From Thalassotalea_A litorea (GTDB taxonomy: Bacteria > Pseudomonadota > Gammaproteobacteria > Enterobacterales > Alteromonadaceae): 64,000 nt of DNA. Made by a program: the position numbers and the translations under genes. This document shows positions 10,003 through 18,382 of this stretch, in pieces. A model generated the notes under the pieces. It did not search any database. It saw only the letters and a list, made by a program, of their open reading frames with translations, and had not been told where the DNA came from. The DNA lies in contig NZ_JBHZSG010000010.1 in NCBI RefSeq assembly GCF_043642205.1, forward strand, positions 41,169 through 105,168, read 5' to 3'. Numbering within the stretch: position 1 is the first letter of the stretch; every line of letters starts with the position of its first letter.

Positions 10003-10016
10003 TGTAACCGCTTACA
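10003..10016. promoter_or_regulatory. LacI-family operator-like palindrome
   Basis: TGTAACCGCTTACA is an almost perfect palindrome with a central CG, the layout of LacI/GalR-family operators (TGTAAxCGxTTACA). It lies 43 bases upstream of the TonB receptor ATG. A possible -35 TTGACG on the minus strand (10084-10079) would place the transcript start just upstream, so a bound repressor would block elongation or initiation. No lacI-type gene is in this window. Confidence 0.65.
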
Positions 10017-10078
10017 TTTTTAATTCTTGTACTTCGAAAAAATGCGGTTCTTTATAAACTAATATGTTATTTACATAA

Positions 10079-10084
10079 CGTCAA
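10079..10084 (-). promoter_or_regulatory. Candidate -35 box for the TonB receptor gene
   Basis: TTGACG reads on the minus strand in AT-rich DNA about 120 bases upstream of the receptor start. The matching -10 is weak (TAGTTT after 17 bases), so this is tentative. It is supported mainly by its position just upstream of the LacI-type palindrome. Confidence 0.3.
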
Positions 10085-10213
10085 CAATATTATTAATAAC
10101 AGGTTTAAGAATATTTGCAGGATGTCAGGTAGATAAAGAGGGTTTAAAGGTGTTGATTTTCTGGAATAAAATCTCCCGTTTATTACACTGAAGGCTAAAG
10201 ATAGGTTCCCATT

Positions 10214-10253
10214 GCTTCGAATTTCAAATAACAGCTGCGAATTTTAAATAACA
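10214..10253. repeat. Tandem 20-bp direct repeat before the ADP-ribosylglycohydrolase-like gene
   Basis: Two abutting 20-mers, 10214-10233 and 10234-10253, share 18 of 20 bases (GCTTCGAATTTC... versus GCTGCGAATTTT...). They end 33 bases before the preferred start codon, where a promoter or a regulator site would be expected. Phased binding sites two helical turns apart are one reading. Confidence 0.7.
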
Positions 10254-10286
10254 AGTCATTAACTTTTGTTATACAAGGTGGTCGTC

Positions 10287-12299
10287 ATGCGTGTGAAAAC
10301 AAGAAAAACTACAATGTTGCGATTAACCGCCTGGTTAATGTTCGGTCTTACCTTGCTATTAAATTTAAAAACCTCACAGGCTGAGCAAACGGCTCAGATG
10401 ATTTCAGTTAATGAGTATCAGCAAAAAGTCTACGCCTCCTGGTTGGGACAAATGGTGGGCAATTTTTATGGTCTTCCCTATGAGTTTAAATATCTAGAAC
10501 AACCGGGTCCGGATACCTTTCCTTATGGTTATGGCAGTAGCATTGAGCGGTTAAAAGAAATCAACGGCGCATTTTCTGACGATGATACCGATATTGAATA
10601 TATGTATTTGTTGGCAATGGAAAAATATGGAACAACGCCTTATTACTATCAGCTGGCAGATGAGTGGCAGCATCAGGTACGGGAGCGCGTTTGGGCCGCC
10701 AATCGGCAGGCATTGACGCTAATGCGCGCAGGGTATACACCACCACTAACCGGGCATCGAAATTTCAATAGCGAATGGTTTCAAATCGACCCACAACTGG
10801 TGAATGAAATATGGGCGGTTACCGCCCCTGGTATGGTGGGATATGCAGTGCAGAAAACCGATTGGGCAGCGCGCATTACCAATGACAGCTTTGGGGTAGA
10901 GCCAGCGATGCATTATGCGGCCATGTATAGCGCCGCGTTTTATGAATCTGATATCAACACATTGATTAATATCGGTGTAAAAGCGTTGCCCAGGGATGCA
11001 AAGTTCGCCAAGGTAGTCGCGCATATGCAACAGCTGTATCAGAAATATCCACAAAACTGGCAACAGGCACGTCAGGAAATGGCGACGCAGTATGCGGGTA
11101 AATATGAATATAATCGCAACTCCTGGTATGCCATTGATGCGACATTAAATGGTGCCTGCGCCATTCTCGCGCTGTTGTATGGGCAAGGTGACTTTCAGCG
11201 CACCATGGACATGTCGGTTGCTATGGGCTTTGATGCGGATAATCAGGCCGCGACCTTAGGGGGCTTGCTAGGCATCATTGGTGGTTTGCAGGCCATACCC
11301 GAATCGTTACTTTACCCGCTAGGCAAAAGCCAATGGCAAAAACCCTTCAACGATGCTTACATCAATATTACCCGAGAGGATCTTCCCGATGCGAGTATTG
11401 AGGATATGGCTCGTCGTATTGCCGCTCAGGGTGAAAAGGTAATCATCGCCAATGGGGGGCGTAAAAAGACCGTAGACGGAGAGCAGGTTTATCTGATTAA
11501 TAGCGATGCCAGTTTTATCGCTCCGATGGAATTACCGCACGCGCCGCCGCTGTTTATCGAAGCGAATCGTGAATTTAACTTTGAATTTTATCCATTGTTG
11601 CACCATCAATCTCTGGAAAAGGTGCGCTTTTCCATTATTGAGGGCAAATTACCTGAGGGACTCGCGCTAAAAGATAATCTAATTTTTGGCTCCAGCCAGA
11701 CAACGGGGGAGTTTGATGTGACCATACAAGGGGTAATGCCCGGGATGGTCAATCGGCAAACGTATCGGTTTTCCGTACATAGTAAAAACCTGGCGCCAGA
11801 GGCCATCGCGATACTCCATAATGATAAAGAATATCTGGACAAAGATGAACCGATTAACCTTATCCGCGATGGTAAGCGGGGGTTAGGTGATGGTTTGAGT
11901 CTGGGTGAGACGTTTTACTCTGTGCCGCAGACTAAAGCACCTGCGAAAGCAGATTCCTATGGATATCGATTTAACGCGCCGCAAACCATTTCTGTGCTGC
12001 TAGTTAATCCCGGATATGTGAAAGAAGACAGTGGCTGGTTTAACACCTTTACGGTGCAATATTTAGATAGCCAGAAAAACTGGCAAGATGTTGAAAAACT
12101 AAATGTTACCCCGCACTTAGAACTTCACAACAATAAATATTTGCAGGGTAAAGTCATCGATCACATTGTCCGTTTTCAACCGGTCTCGACTACGGCAATC
12201 CGAATCATGGGCATTCCAGGGGGAACCCAGCCAGATGACAGTAATCAACAAAAAGTGTTTCAATCGGCGATAGCTGAACTTAGTGTTCATCAGCAATAA
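10287..12299 (+). CDS. Secreted ADP-ribosylglycohydrolase family protein
   Basis: A 670-residue protein with a signal peptide ending near TSQA. The start at 10287 is chosen over TTG at 10266 because AAGGTGG at 10275-10281 is well spaced. Residues ~30-360 form an ADP-ribosylglycohydrolase fold: GQMVGNFYG near the start, the metal-site motif FSDDDTDIEYM near residue 100, and the second acidic motif DADNQAATLGGLLG near 320. A beta-rich, Ig-like region and a discoidin-like tail follow. Relatives of the fold cleave ADP-ribose from proteins, but secreted large forms in sugar-use loci probably act on another N- or O-glycoside. It is divergent from the TonB receptor, suggesting shared control. Confidence 0.8.
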   Translation: MRVKTRKTTMLRLTAWLMFGLTLLLNLKTSQAEQTAQMISVNEYQQKVYASWLGQMVGNFYGLPYEFKYLEQPGPDTFPYGYGSSIERLKEINGAFSDDDTDIEYMYLLAMEKYGTTPYYYQLADEWQHQVRERVWAANRQALTLMRAGYTPPLTGHRNFNSEWFQIDPQLVNEIWAVTAPGMVGYAVQKTDWAARITNDSFGVEPAMHYAAMYSAAFYESDINTLINIGVKALPRDAKFAKVVAHMQQLYQKYPQNWQQARQEMATQYAGKYEYNRNSWYAIDATLNGACAILALLYGQGDFQRTMDMSVAMGFDADNQAATLGGLLGIIGGLQAIPESLLYPLGKSQWQKPFNDAYINITREDLPDASIEDMARRIAAQGEKVIIANGGRKKTVDGEQVYLINSDASFIAPMELPHAPPLFIEANREFNFEFYPLLHHQSLEKVRFSIIEGKLPEGLALKDNLIFGSSQTTGEFDVTIQGVMPGMVNRQTYRFSVHSKNLAPEAIAILHNDKEYLDKDEPINLIRDGKRGLGDGLSLGETFYSVPQTKAPAKADSYGYRFNAPQTISVLLVNPGYVKEDSGWFNTFTVQYLDSQKNWQDVEKLNVTPHLELHNNKYLQGKVIDHIVRFQPVSTTAIRIMGIPGGTQPDDSNQQKVFQSAIAELSVHQQ

Positions 12300-12371
12300 T
12301 CGTTTGATGCGCACGCCTTGTGTTTGAAATGCCGTTGCCCATTTTGTATCCAGTTTGCAACGTATTAGAGG

Positions 12372-13619
12372 CTAATGGACATAAGTCAGCGGCAGCCGGG
12401 GATTTTTCCCTTTGGTTTGTTCTAACAAAGATAAACCAGGCTGGTAGTAAAAACTGCGAATAAAAGGACGTTGGGCATTTAGAGGTAAGAGATAACCGGG
12501 AAATTGATGGCTGGCGTTTGGTCGTTGATTGGCACGAACTACATAAAGGTTAAAACCAATATCCCCCTGATAATCAACGCGGGTATTAAAGTTATGGTAG
12601 CCAGAATCCCCAAGACGTAAATACCGGAGCTTTGTTGGTACCGGCATCGTATCGATGCCCCACATATATGCAGATATATTATCCGGTTTTACGGCCAAGT
12701 TTTGCATCGTATTTACCTGCGCGACGACATCCTGTTCAAGGCGTTGCACCACTTCCAATCGATTAGTCGCCGCCATTGATGGGTAATTGAACATCAGGCC
12801 CAGAGCTTGTCGTGCAAAGGGCATTTGTTGTTGATCGCTAGCGCCAGTCATTAATCCCTGGTTGTCCCAAAAGGTAAGGTTTTGAGCTTTGGAGGTTAAC
12901 TGTCTGGAAAGATTTTTGGCAACTTCACGGGAATAGATTTGTTGTTGTACTTCCAGCCAAATCTCTTCCAGCGGCGAAAACGGATGATGAGTCATCAGCC
13001 AGGTGATGATATCTTGCGGCGCAACATTAACAAGCTTAGGATCGGATTTTTCGATAACAGGAACGGCGATACTTTCGCTAAACCCTGACAAGCTAACCTG
13101 CTGGCGTACATCCTTGTTTGAATAGCTGGCGTTTGGGTAACCAGACAATGTGCGCAGCACCACCATAACCAGATATGACTGACTTTTAATCGATTTTCCG
13201 TTGGGTTTGTCGCCCGTATAATTTTCATGGCTGAGTACATATTTATATTGGCCAACAGTTGTATGTTGATAAAAAATCTGTCGGTAATTTAAATCGATTA
13301 TTTGTACACTGCGATAAGGTCCAAATTGTTCTGGAAGCGCGATAACTACCGGACTGGTACGTAAATCAGCGATGGCCACCAGATGCTGAATGCCTGGCGC
13401 GGTATAATCAACCGCAGACATACCTGTTGGTGATGCAAACCGATTACTGCCAAAGTGACGCAAATGTTGGATAACACGCTTTGCATGATAGATACGGGAA
13501 AAGGCGAAATACTGACTGTCGTCAAATTCTTGTTCGAGGTTTGGGTTGGTATTGGCCGATACATTGACAGAACAAACCAGCAGCGTGATACCAAGTTGTT
13601 TGAGAAACCGTGCAACCAT
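12372..13619 (-). CDS. Secreted DUF1254-like protein
   Basis: A 415-residue protein with an N-terminal signal peptide ending near VSA. The region ~65-115 (PGIQHLVAIADLRTSPVVIA, then a strand with QIIDLNYRQIFY) resembles DUF1254 proteins. The C-terminal part (residues ~290-390) with a DTMPVP turn and a PFIRSFYYQPG strand could be the partner DUF1214-type beta domain. The function of these families is unknown. It lies 53 bases after hmgA on the same strand with no clear terminator between, so co-transcription is possible, though a link to tyrosine breakdown is unproven. Confidence 0.5.
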   Translation of the reverse strand: MVARFLKQLGITLLVCSVNVSANTNPNLEQEFDDSQYFAFSRIYHAKRVIQHLRHFGSNRFASPTGMSAVDYTAPGIQHLVAIADLRTSPVVIALPEQFGPYRSVQIIDLNYRQIFYQHTTVGQYKYVLSHENYTGDKPNGKSIKSQSYLVMVVLRTLSGYPNASYSNKDVRQQVSLSGFSESIAVPVIEKSDPKLVNVAPQDIITWLMTHHPFSPLEEIWLEVQQQIYSREVAKNLSRQLTSKAQNLTFWDNQGLMTGASDQQQMPFARQALGLMFNYPSMAATNRLEVVQRLEQDVVAQVNTMQNLAVKPDNISAYMWGIDTMPVPTKLRYLRLGDSGYHNFNTRVDYQGDIGFNLYVVRANQRPNASHQFPGYLLPLNAQRPFIRSFYYQPGLSLLEQTKGKNPRLPLTYVH

Positions 13620-13672
13620 GCCCTATAGCATAGGACATGATTGCAAAACCGTGAATCAAGGTTGTTTTCTGG

Positions 13673-14980
13673 TTAAGGGTTGTTCGGATTAAATTTCTTT
13701 TTGATGGATTGCCAGCAATCAATATAAGCCGTTTGTCTTTCTTTGCCGTTTAGAGCATAAGCGGTCGGTGAAATGATATATCGCGACTCGAACATAAACG
13801 CTAAGGTGTTTTCATAACGTTGTGGCTTGAGATCAACTGTACTGGCTTTTTCAAATACCTCGGCCTCAGGGCCATGGGGTGACATACAATTGTGTAAGCT
13901 TGCGCCTCCGGGTACAAAACCATGTTCCTTGGCATCATATACCCCCTCAATCAGCCCCATATATTCACTCATTAAATTGCGGTGATACCAGGGGGGACGG
14001 AAGGTGTTGTCAGCAACCATCCAACGCGGCGGAAAGATAACAAAATCCAGATTGGCAACTCCAGTGGTCGCCGACTGCGATGTTAATACTGTAAAAATCG
14101 AAGGATCGGGGTGATCATAACTGACTGTATTAATAACATTAAAACGAGATAAATCATATTTGTATGGAGCGGAATTGCCCGTCCAGGCAACCACATCCAA
14201 TGGCGAATGACCAAGGTCACAGGTAAATAAATTGCCATTGAATTTCGTCACTAGCGTAAATTCCCCGTCAAGGTCTTCATAGGCGGCAACCGGATATTGA
14301 AAATCACGATCGTTGCTGTAACCATTGGCGCCAACCGGGCCACGCTCGGGTAGGTGCAGCGGCTCGCCATAGTTTTCACACAAATAGCCGCGGGCGTCAT
14401 CAGTAAACAAATTTACTTGAAATTTCATGCCCCGCGGAACTACCGCAATCTCACCAGGTTTTACGGTTAACTTTCCACATTCAGTAAACAACAGGAGTTC
14501 ACCCTGCTGCGGCACAAACAATAATTCACCATCGGCATTGCAAAAATAACGATGGTTCATGTCGGCATTAAAGGCATAATGATGAATTGCCATGCCGTTT
14601 TGACCATTGGCATTGCCGTTGGCCGCCATGGTGACTAATCCGTCAATGAAATCGGTGCGCTTTGTTGGGATTGGTAAGGGATCCCAGCGTAACATGCTCG
14701 GTGGCGTAATCGCCTCTGTTATCGGTGCTGTTCGGATCAGACCATTATCAAGCGCCTGATATTCGCCTTGCACGGCACTGGGTCGGATACGATAAAACCA
14801 GGTACGGCGATTGCTGTCTCTCGGCGCCGTAAAAGCCGTGCTGCTAAATTGCTCGGTATACAGATCATATTGTACGCGTTGGGGATTAAACTGTCCGACA
14901 GGTAAAGCACCGGGTAACGCCTCGGTTTCAAATTCGTTCCCAAATCCGTTCATATAACGTAGTGAATCAGCGACCGACAT
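13673..14980 (-). CDS. hmgA: Homogentisate 1,2-dioxygenase
   Basis: A 435-residue cytoplasmic iron enzyme that opens the ring of homogentisate to maleylacetoacetate, the central step of tyrosine and phenylalanine breakdown. It is recognised along its whole length, from YMNGFGNEFETEALPGALP at the start to the C-terminal block with FPPRWMV, FRPPWYHRNLMSEYMG and SLHNCMSPHGPE, which carry the iron-binding His and Glu residues. Length matches the family. The usual partners, fumarylacetoacetase and maleylacetoacetate isomerase, are not beside it. A TyrR-type box lies about 120 bases upstream. Confidence 0.96.
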   Translation of the reverse strand: MSVADSLRYMNGFGNEFETEALPGALPVGQFNPQRVQYDLYTEQFSSTAFTAPRDSNRRTWFYRIRPSAVQGEYQALDNGLIRTAPITEAITPPSMLRWDPLPIPTKRTDFIDGLVTMAANGNANGQNGMAIHHYAFNADMNHRYFCNADGELLFVPQQGELLLFTECGKLTVKPGEIAVVPRGMKFQVNLFTDDARGYLCENYGEPLHLPERGPVGANGYSNDRDFQYPVAAYEDLDGEFTLVTKFNGNLFTCDLGHSPLDVVAWTGNSAPYKYDLSRFNVINTVSYDHPDPSIFTVLTSQSATTGVANLDFVIFPPRWMVADNTFRPPWYHRNLMSEYMGLIEGVYDAKEHGFVPGGASLHNCMSPHGPEAEVFEKASTVDLKPQRYENTLAFMFESRYIISPTAYALNGKERQTAYIDCWQSIKKKFNPNNP

Positions 14981-15099
14981 AATGGCTTCCTTTAATTGTT
15001 ATATTCTCGTTAGATAGATAAATCTTAACGCATAATAGCCGTGGAATTAATGACCATATGCTAAATAAGATTTTAATCCTTGCAAGGCCCTAAGGTAAT

Positions 15100-15117
15100 T
15101 GTAATAACTACTTTACA
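15100..15117. promoter_or_regulatory. TyrR/PhhR-type box upstream of hmgA
   Basis: TGTAAT-N6-TTTACA matches the TyrR/PhhR box consensus TGTAAA-N6-TTTACA in 11 of 12 defined bases. It is 120 bases upstream of the hmgA start in the 421-base divergent gap to cnoX. TyrR-family activators respond to aromatic amino acids and commonly control homogentisate-pathway genes. The overlapping inverted repeat CTTTACA-TAGAT-TGTAAAG (15111-15129) adds a second palindrome on the right half-site. Confidence 0.68.
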
Positions 15118-15401
15118 TAGATTGTAAAGTCGATGGCTAGTGGGTGATGCTTTGCCTGAAAAAATGCAGATTCAATAGCAAAAAACTCTCAGTAGCTTGC
15201 CAATCCAATTGACCCATTTGTTGTTTATTCTGCTATCGTTGTCCTATCATCTAAGGCCAATAAATTCACTTGTTCTCGCGTCCATTATTGTGCTTAATGT
15301 TCGGGCAGGTTGGTTGATAATTCTTTTAATAGCCTTGCTATTTGTTAATTTGCCCTTAAATAGCAACTAGAAAACGACTAAATTATTTAAAAGCAGGATA
15401 T

Positions 15402-16238
15402 ATGATTCAAATCACCCCAGATAACTTTCAGCAATTAATGTTTGAAGATTCAAAAGAAAAATTGGTCGTTGTCGCATTTTGGGCCGATCAAATTCCTGAA
15501 AGTGTGCAACTGCGGGATGCCCTTGCCAGCAGGCTGGCCGGGAAAGAACAGGCGATTGTGTTTGCCGGGGTCGATTGTCAGCAACAACAACAAATTGCCG
15601 CACAATTTGGGATCCAGTCTTTACCGACCGCTGTTGTCGTTAAAGATGGCCAACCTATTGATGGCATTGCCGGACCACAGACCGACGAATCAATCACGCA
15701 GTTTATTGATAAGCACTTACCAAAACCTGAAGATGAGTTTTTAACACAAGGTCAGGAAGCGTTGTTGCAGCAGCAACCGGGCGAAGCATTGAACTTTTTA
15801 CAACAAGCTCGGGCAATCGACGAACAGCGCGCAGATATTGCTTTGGCATTAGCTGATTGCTTCGTACAGTTAGGAAAACTGGATGATGCCGACACCTTGC
15901 TGGCGACCATTAAAATGGTTGATCAGGACAGTTATTACCATAGCCTGTTATCTAAACTGGAATTGGCAAGGGAAGCTAGTCAATCGCCGGAAATTCAAGC
16001 GTTAGAACAAAAATTGCAAGAACAACCGGATAATATTGAATTGCAACATAAACTTGCGGCGCAATACAGCCAGAATAATCGTCAGGAAGAAGCCCTTGAA
16101 ATGCTGTTTAGCCTACTGCAAAAAGATGTGGGTGACAGTGAATCACGGAAAATGATGTTGGATATTCTCGCGTCGTTGCCATCTGGGGATGCCTTAGCTG
16201 CTAAGTATCGACGTAAGCTTTATACGTTGATGTACTAA
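15402..16238 (+). CDS. cnoX: Thioredoxin-fold TPR co-chaperone CnoX (YbbN)
   Basis: A 278-residue cytoplasmic protein with an N-terminal thioredoxin domain (~1-110) and a TPR-like helical C-terminal half (~115-278). The thioredoxin active-site position reads WADQIPES without any CxxC pair, as expected for CnoX-type proteins that hold unfolded or chlorine-oxidised clients rather than reduce disulfides. In E. coli CnoX hands clients to GroEL and DnaK. The gene stands alone, and an intergenic hairpin array begins six bases after its stop codon. Confidence 0.85.
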   Translation: MIQITPDNFQQLMFEDSKEKLVVVAFWADQIPESVQLRDALASRLAGKEQAIVFAGVDCQQQQQIAAQFGIQSLPTAVVVKDGQPIDGIAGPQTDESITQFIDKHLPKPEDEFLTQGQEALLQQQPGEALNFLQQARAIDEQRADIALALADCFVQLGKLDDADTLLATIKMVDQDSYYHSLLSKLELAREASQSPEIQALEQKLQEQPDNIELQHKLAAQYSQNNRQEEALEMLFSLLQKDVGDSESRKMMLDILASLPSGDALAAKYRRKLYTLMY

Positions 16239-16244
16239 GCTGGC

Positions 16245-16393
16245 GGAAATACTTCGGATATCGTATTTCCTAAAGGTGGATAATCGAGTAAACGACACTC
16301 GATTGGGTGGATTCGAAATACAAAACATTTCGAGAGTGGAGTCGAAACAAAAGACGTTTCGAAGGTGGATAATCGAGTAAACGACACTCGAAT
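16245..16393 (+). repeat. Five-hairpin array with GGTGGA spacers, 3' of cnoX
   Basis: Five consecutive palindromes begin six bases after the cnoX stop. Stems: GGAAATAC/GTATTTCC (16245-16270), AATCGAGT/ACTCGATT (16282-16304), TCGAAAT/ATTTCGA (16313-16333), TCGAAAC/GTTTCGA (16342-16362), AATCGAGT/ACTCGAAT (16371-16393, one mismatch). Hairpins 2-5 all have seven-base loops of one type (AAACGAC, ACAAAAC, AAAAGAC, AAACGAC). They are separated by GGTGGA or AGTGGA at 16275-16280, 16306-16311, 16335-16340 and 16364-16369. No T run follows, so this is not an ordinary terminator. Confidence 0.88.
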
Positions 16394-16490
16394 GGCAAGG
16401 GCGTATAGCTCCTGACCGTCTTCCGCTGTTAATTCCCATTTTGTCATATGTGCTTGCGCCCGCGATTAAAAACTATATTTCATTCAGAGT

Positions 16491-17270
16491 ATGGAGACTC
16501 AATTGGACTATTTAGTATATGGAGATGAAAGTGGAACAACGGGCAGTGACCGTTGTTACTCTATTGGTTTGCTTTGCGTCCCAAAATCTAAAGTTGGTGA
16601 ATTCAATAAATACGTTATTGATTTAAAAAGGAAGCGAGGAATCGTTGGTGAACTTAAATGGTCAAAAATCAAGAACAGTGCAGGGCAGGCAAATATTTGT
16701 GTAGACTTGCTTTCGATGGTTCTTAGAAGTTCATGCTGCTTTCATTCTATCGTTGTTGAAAAATCAATTTACAACAACTGGAAACTAGATAGAGAAAAAG
16801 CATTCTATCAAACTTATACCTACCTATTAAAAAATACGGCAAAACAAGTAAAATCTAAACTTGTTGTGTTGATAGACCAAAAATGTGACAAGTATAAAAA
16901 GCACGACGAAGTAATTGGTATTGTTGCAAACAATATGTTGGCAAAACTTGGTTCTGACAGAACTATCCAAGAAGTGAAAATGAATGATTCTAAAGAACAT
17001 CTTGGTTTGCAAGTTGTTGATATATTGACTGGTGCGGTCAATTCAGGATACATGAAGTTCTTAAACTCTCAGCTAACTCTCTCAGTAGCAAAGGAAGCTG
17101 CATTCGTAAAAATGGCAAATATGCTTGGTTGGGATAAACTGGTTTACGATACATACCCCAACAAAGATTTTAACATTTGGCACTTTCCATCTGAAAATAG
17201 ATCAAGACCTTCTACAAAAATGATTACTCCTAATTTCAACATCAAAGCAGTTGAACCAAGTGAGATTTAA
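16491..17270 (+). CDS. DUF3800 domain protein
   Basis: A 259-residue DUF3800 protein. The family pattern is clear: YGDESG near the N terminus, GELKWSKI, an acidic LIDQK strand and SKEHLGLQVVDILTGAV near residue 170. The spaced acidic residues suggest an RNase H-like nuclease fold, as others have proposed for the family; activity is not shown. An in-frame TTG at 16503, preceded by GGAG, would give the protein start MDYLVYGDESG and is a good alternative. DUF3800 genes are frequent in mobile and defence-related DNA. It stands between a hairpin array and two unknown genes. Confidence 0.8.
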   Translation: METQLDYLVYGDESGTTGSDRCYSIGLLCVPKSKVGEFNKYVIDLKRKRGIVGELKWSKIKNSAGQANICVDLLSMVLRSSCCFHSIVVEKSIYNNWKLDREKAFYQTYTYLLKNTAKQVKSKLVVLIDQKCDKYKKHDEVIGIVANNMLAKLGSDRTIQEVKMNDSKEHLGLQVVDILTGAVNSGYMKFLNSQLTLSVAKEAAFVKMANMLGWDKLVYDTYPNKDFNIWHFPSENRSRPSTKMITPNFNIKAVEPSEI

Positions 17271-17370
17271 ATATATTAAGCTGTTTCAGAAGGTCAAAAA
17301 TAGTTTTTTGCTTTCGTTTTCAACATTTCAGCAAACATTTTTCGAACTGTACTGGGGCTGAAGTTTTCGT

Positions 17371-17820
17371 ATGGAACTTGTTAAAATAAATGCAATGATA
17401 CTGGCTCTGGAATGTGGCGCTTCAACGATTAAAAGTGTCACTGATTGGGCAGATCAAATTATCTTAGATTCAGATGAACCTGACGTGAGGCTTTTCGACG
17501 TTTCAGTTGCTAAAAATGTTAACGAGGCGGTTTCTGCCTTACGAACGTTTGGCCCGTCTAACGATACTAAACTAGTGGCTAAGGCAGCATTCTCAATGTT
17601 TGTTTACGCATTGGAAAATAACCTAACTAGCTATGAGAGAGTAGCCCAGAAGATCTACTTTATGTGTTTTGAGCCGAATATATGTCTACCGGATGAAAAT
17701 GCTGAGGGAGAGATGCTCAGTTATTGGGATTCATTGGATATTGCAAACGACGGGATTTATGGAGATCCGGTTGAAATAAAGAAAGGGATGCTAGCTTTTT
17801 TAAAGCAGTATGAAAACTAA
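17371..17820 (+). CDS. Hypothetical protein, 149 residues
   Basis: I do not recognise this protein. It is acidic and soluble, predicted mostly helical, with no signal peptide or membrane segment. The ATG at 17371 has no strong ribosome site. Its size, acidity and position between a DUF3800 gene and another orphan suggest a small accessory gene, for instance an immunity-type protein, but nothing in the sequence proves that. Confidence 0.6.
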   Translation: MELVKINAMILALECGASTIKSVTDWADQIILDSDEPDVRLFDVSVAKNVNEAVSALRTFGPSNDTKLVAKAAFSMFVYALENNLTSYERVAQKIYFMCFEPNICLPDENAEGEMLSYWDSLDIANDGIYGDPVEIKKGMLAFLKQYEN

Positions 17821-17931
17821 TTTACACATCAATATTTGGGGCAATAAAGCTGAGAGTGATTTGTTACTTTACTTACGAAGCGTTATTCGACCATGGTCTA
17901 GACATAGTGTTTTAAAGGAGTAATCGTAAAA

Positions 17932-18315
17932 GTGCTTAATTTAGAATCTGTGGCAGAGTCGATTGCTCTGCATAGGGCAATATTGCAGGCAAAATTTGCA
18001 GAACTGGAGCCTTTTGATAGTGCGATACCGTACAGCAAGCCTTTAGCTGACATTGCAAAAAGAAACTTGGATTCAATAATTGAAGTGCTTTCTGAACAAG
18101 GTGAGGAATTAGAAGCAAAATTGTGGTCAGAAAGTCGTAATTTAGATAGCGATTGGAACGGTTTTAGCCTAATTAAAACCAGAATCCAATTAACCTCTAG
18201 CTGGCCTTCTTATAGCGAAGCGGAAAAAATAAAGTTAATTGAGGTCTTGTGCTCTCCTTTTGTGCCGTCGCAACAGCAATTAAATGAACTGCTTCTAGTA
18301 TCTAGCGAAGCATAA
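17932..18315 (+). CDS. Hypothetical protein, 127 residues
   Basis: No family recognised. The reading frame begins with GTG at 17932, with AAAGGAG at 17914-17920, a spacing of 11 bases. The product is a soluble acidic helical protein without membrane segments; a repeated SxxL/E-rich pattern might form a short helical bundle. It is convergent with msrA. The good ribosome site supports a real gene. Confidence 0.62.
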   Translation: MLNLESVAESIALHRAILQAKFAELEPFDSAIPYSKPLADIAKRNLDSIIEVLSEQGEELEAKLWSESRNLDSDWNGFSLIKTRIQLTSSWPSYSEAEKIKLIEVLCSPFVPSQQQLNELLLVSSEA

Positions 18316-18382
18316 CTTACCAAGTTACCGCTAGGCGTTTTTGCATACTGAACTCTGCCATCTGCAGTCTGTGCACTAAGGG

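Noticed and set aside
16194..16447. Short minus-strand reading frames across the cnoX 3' array
   Set aside because: They run through palindromes, have no ribosome site and produce repeated low-complexity peptides.
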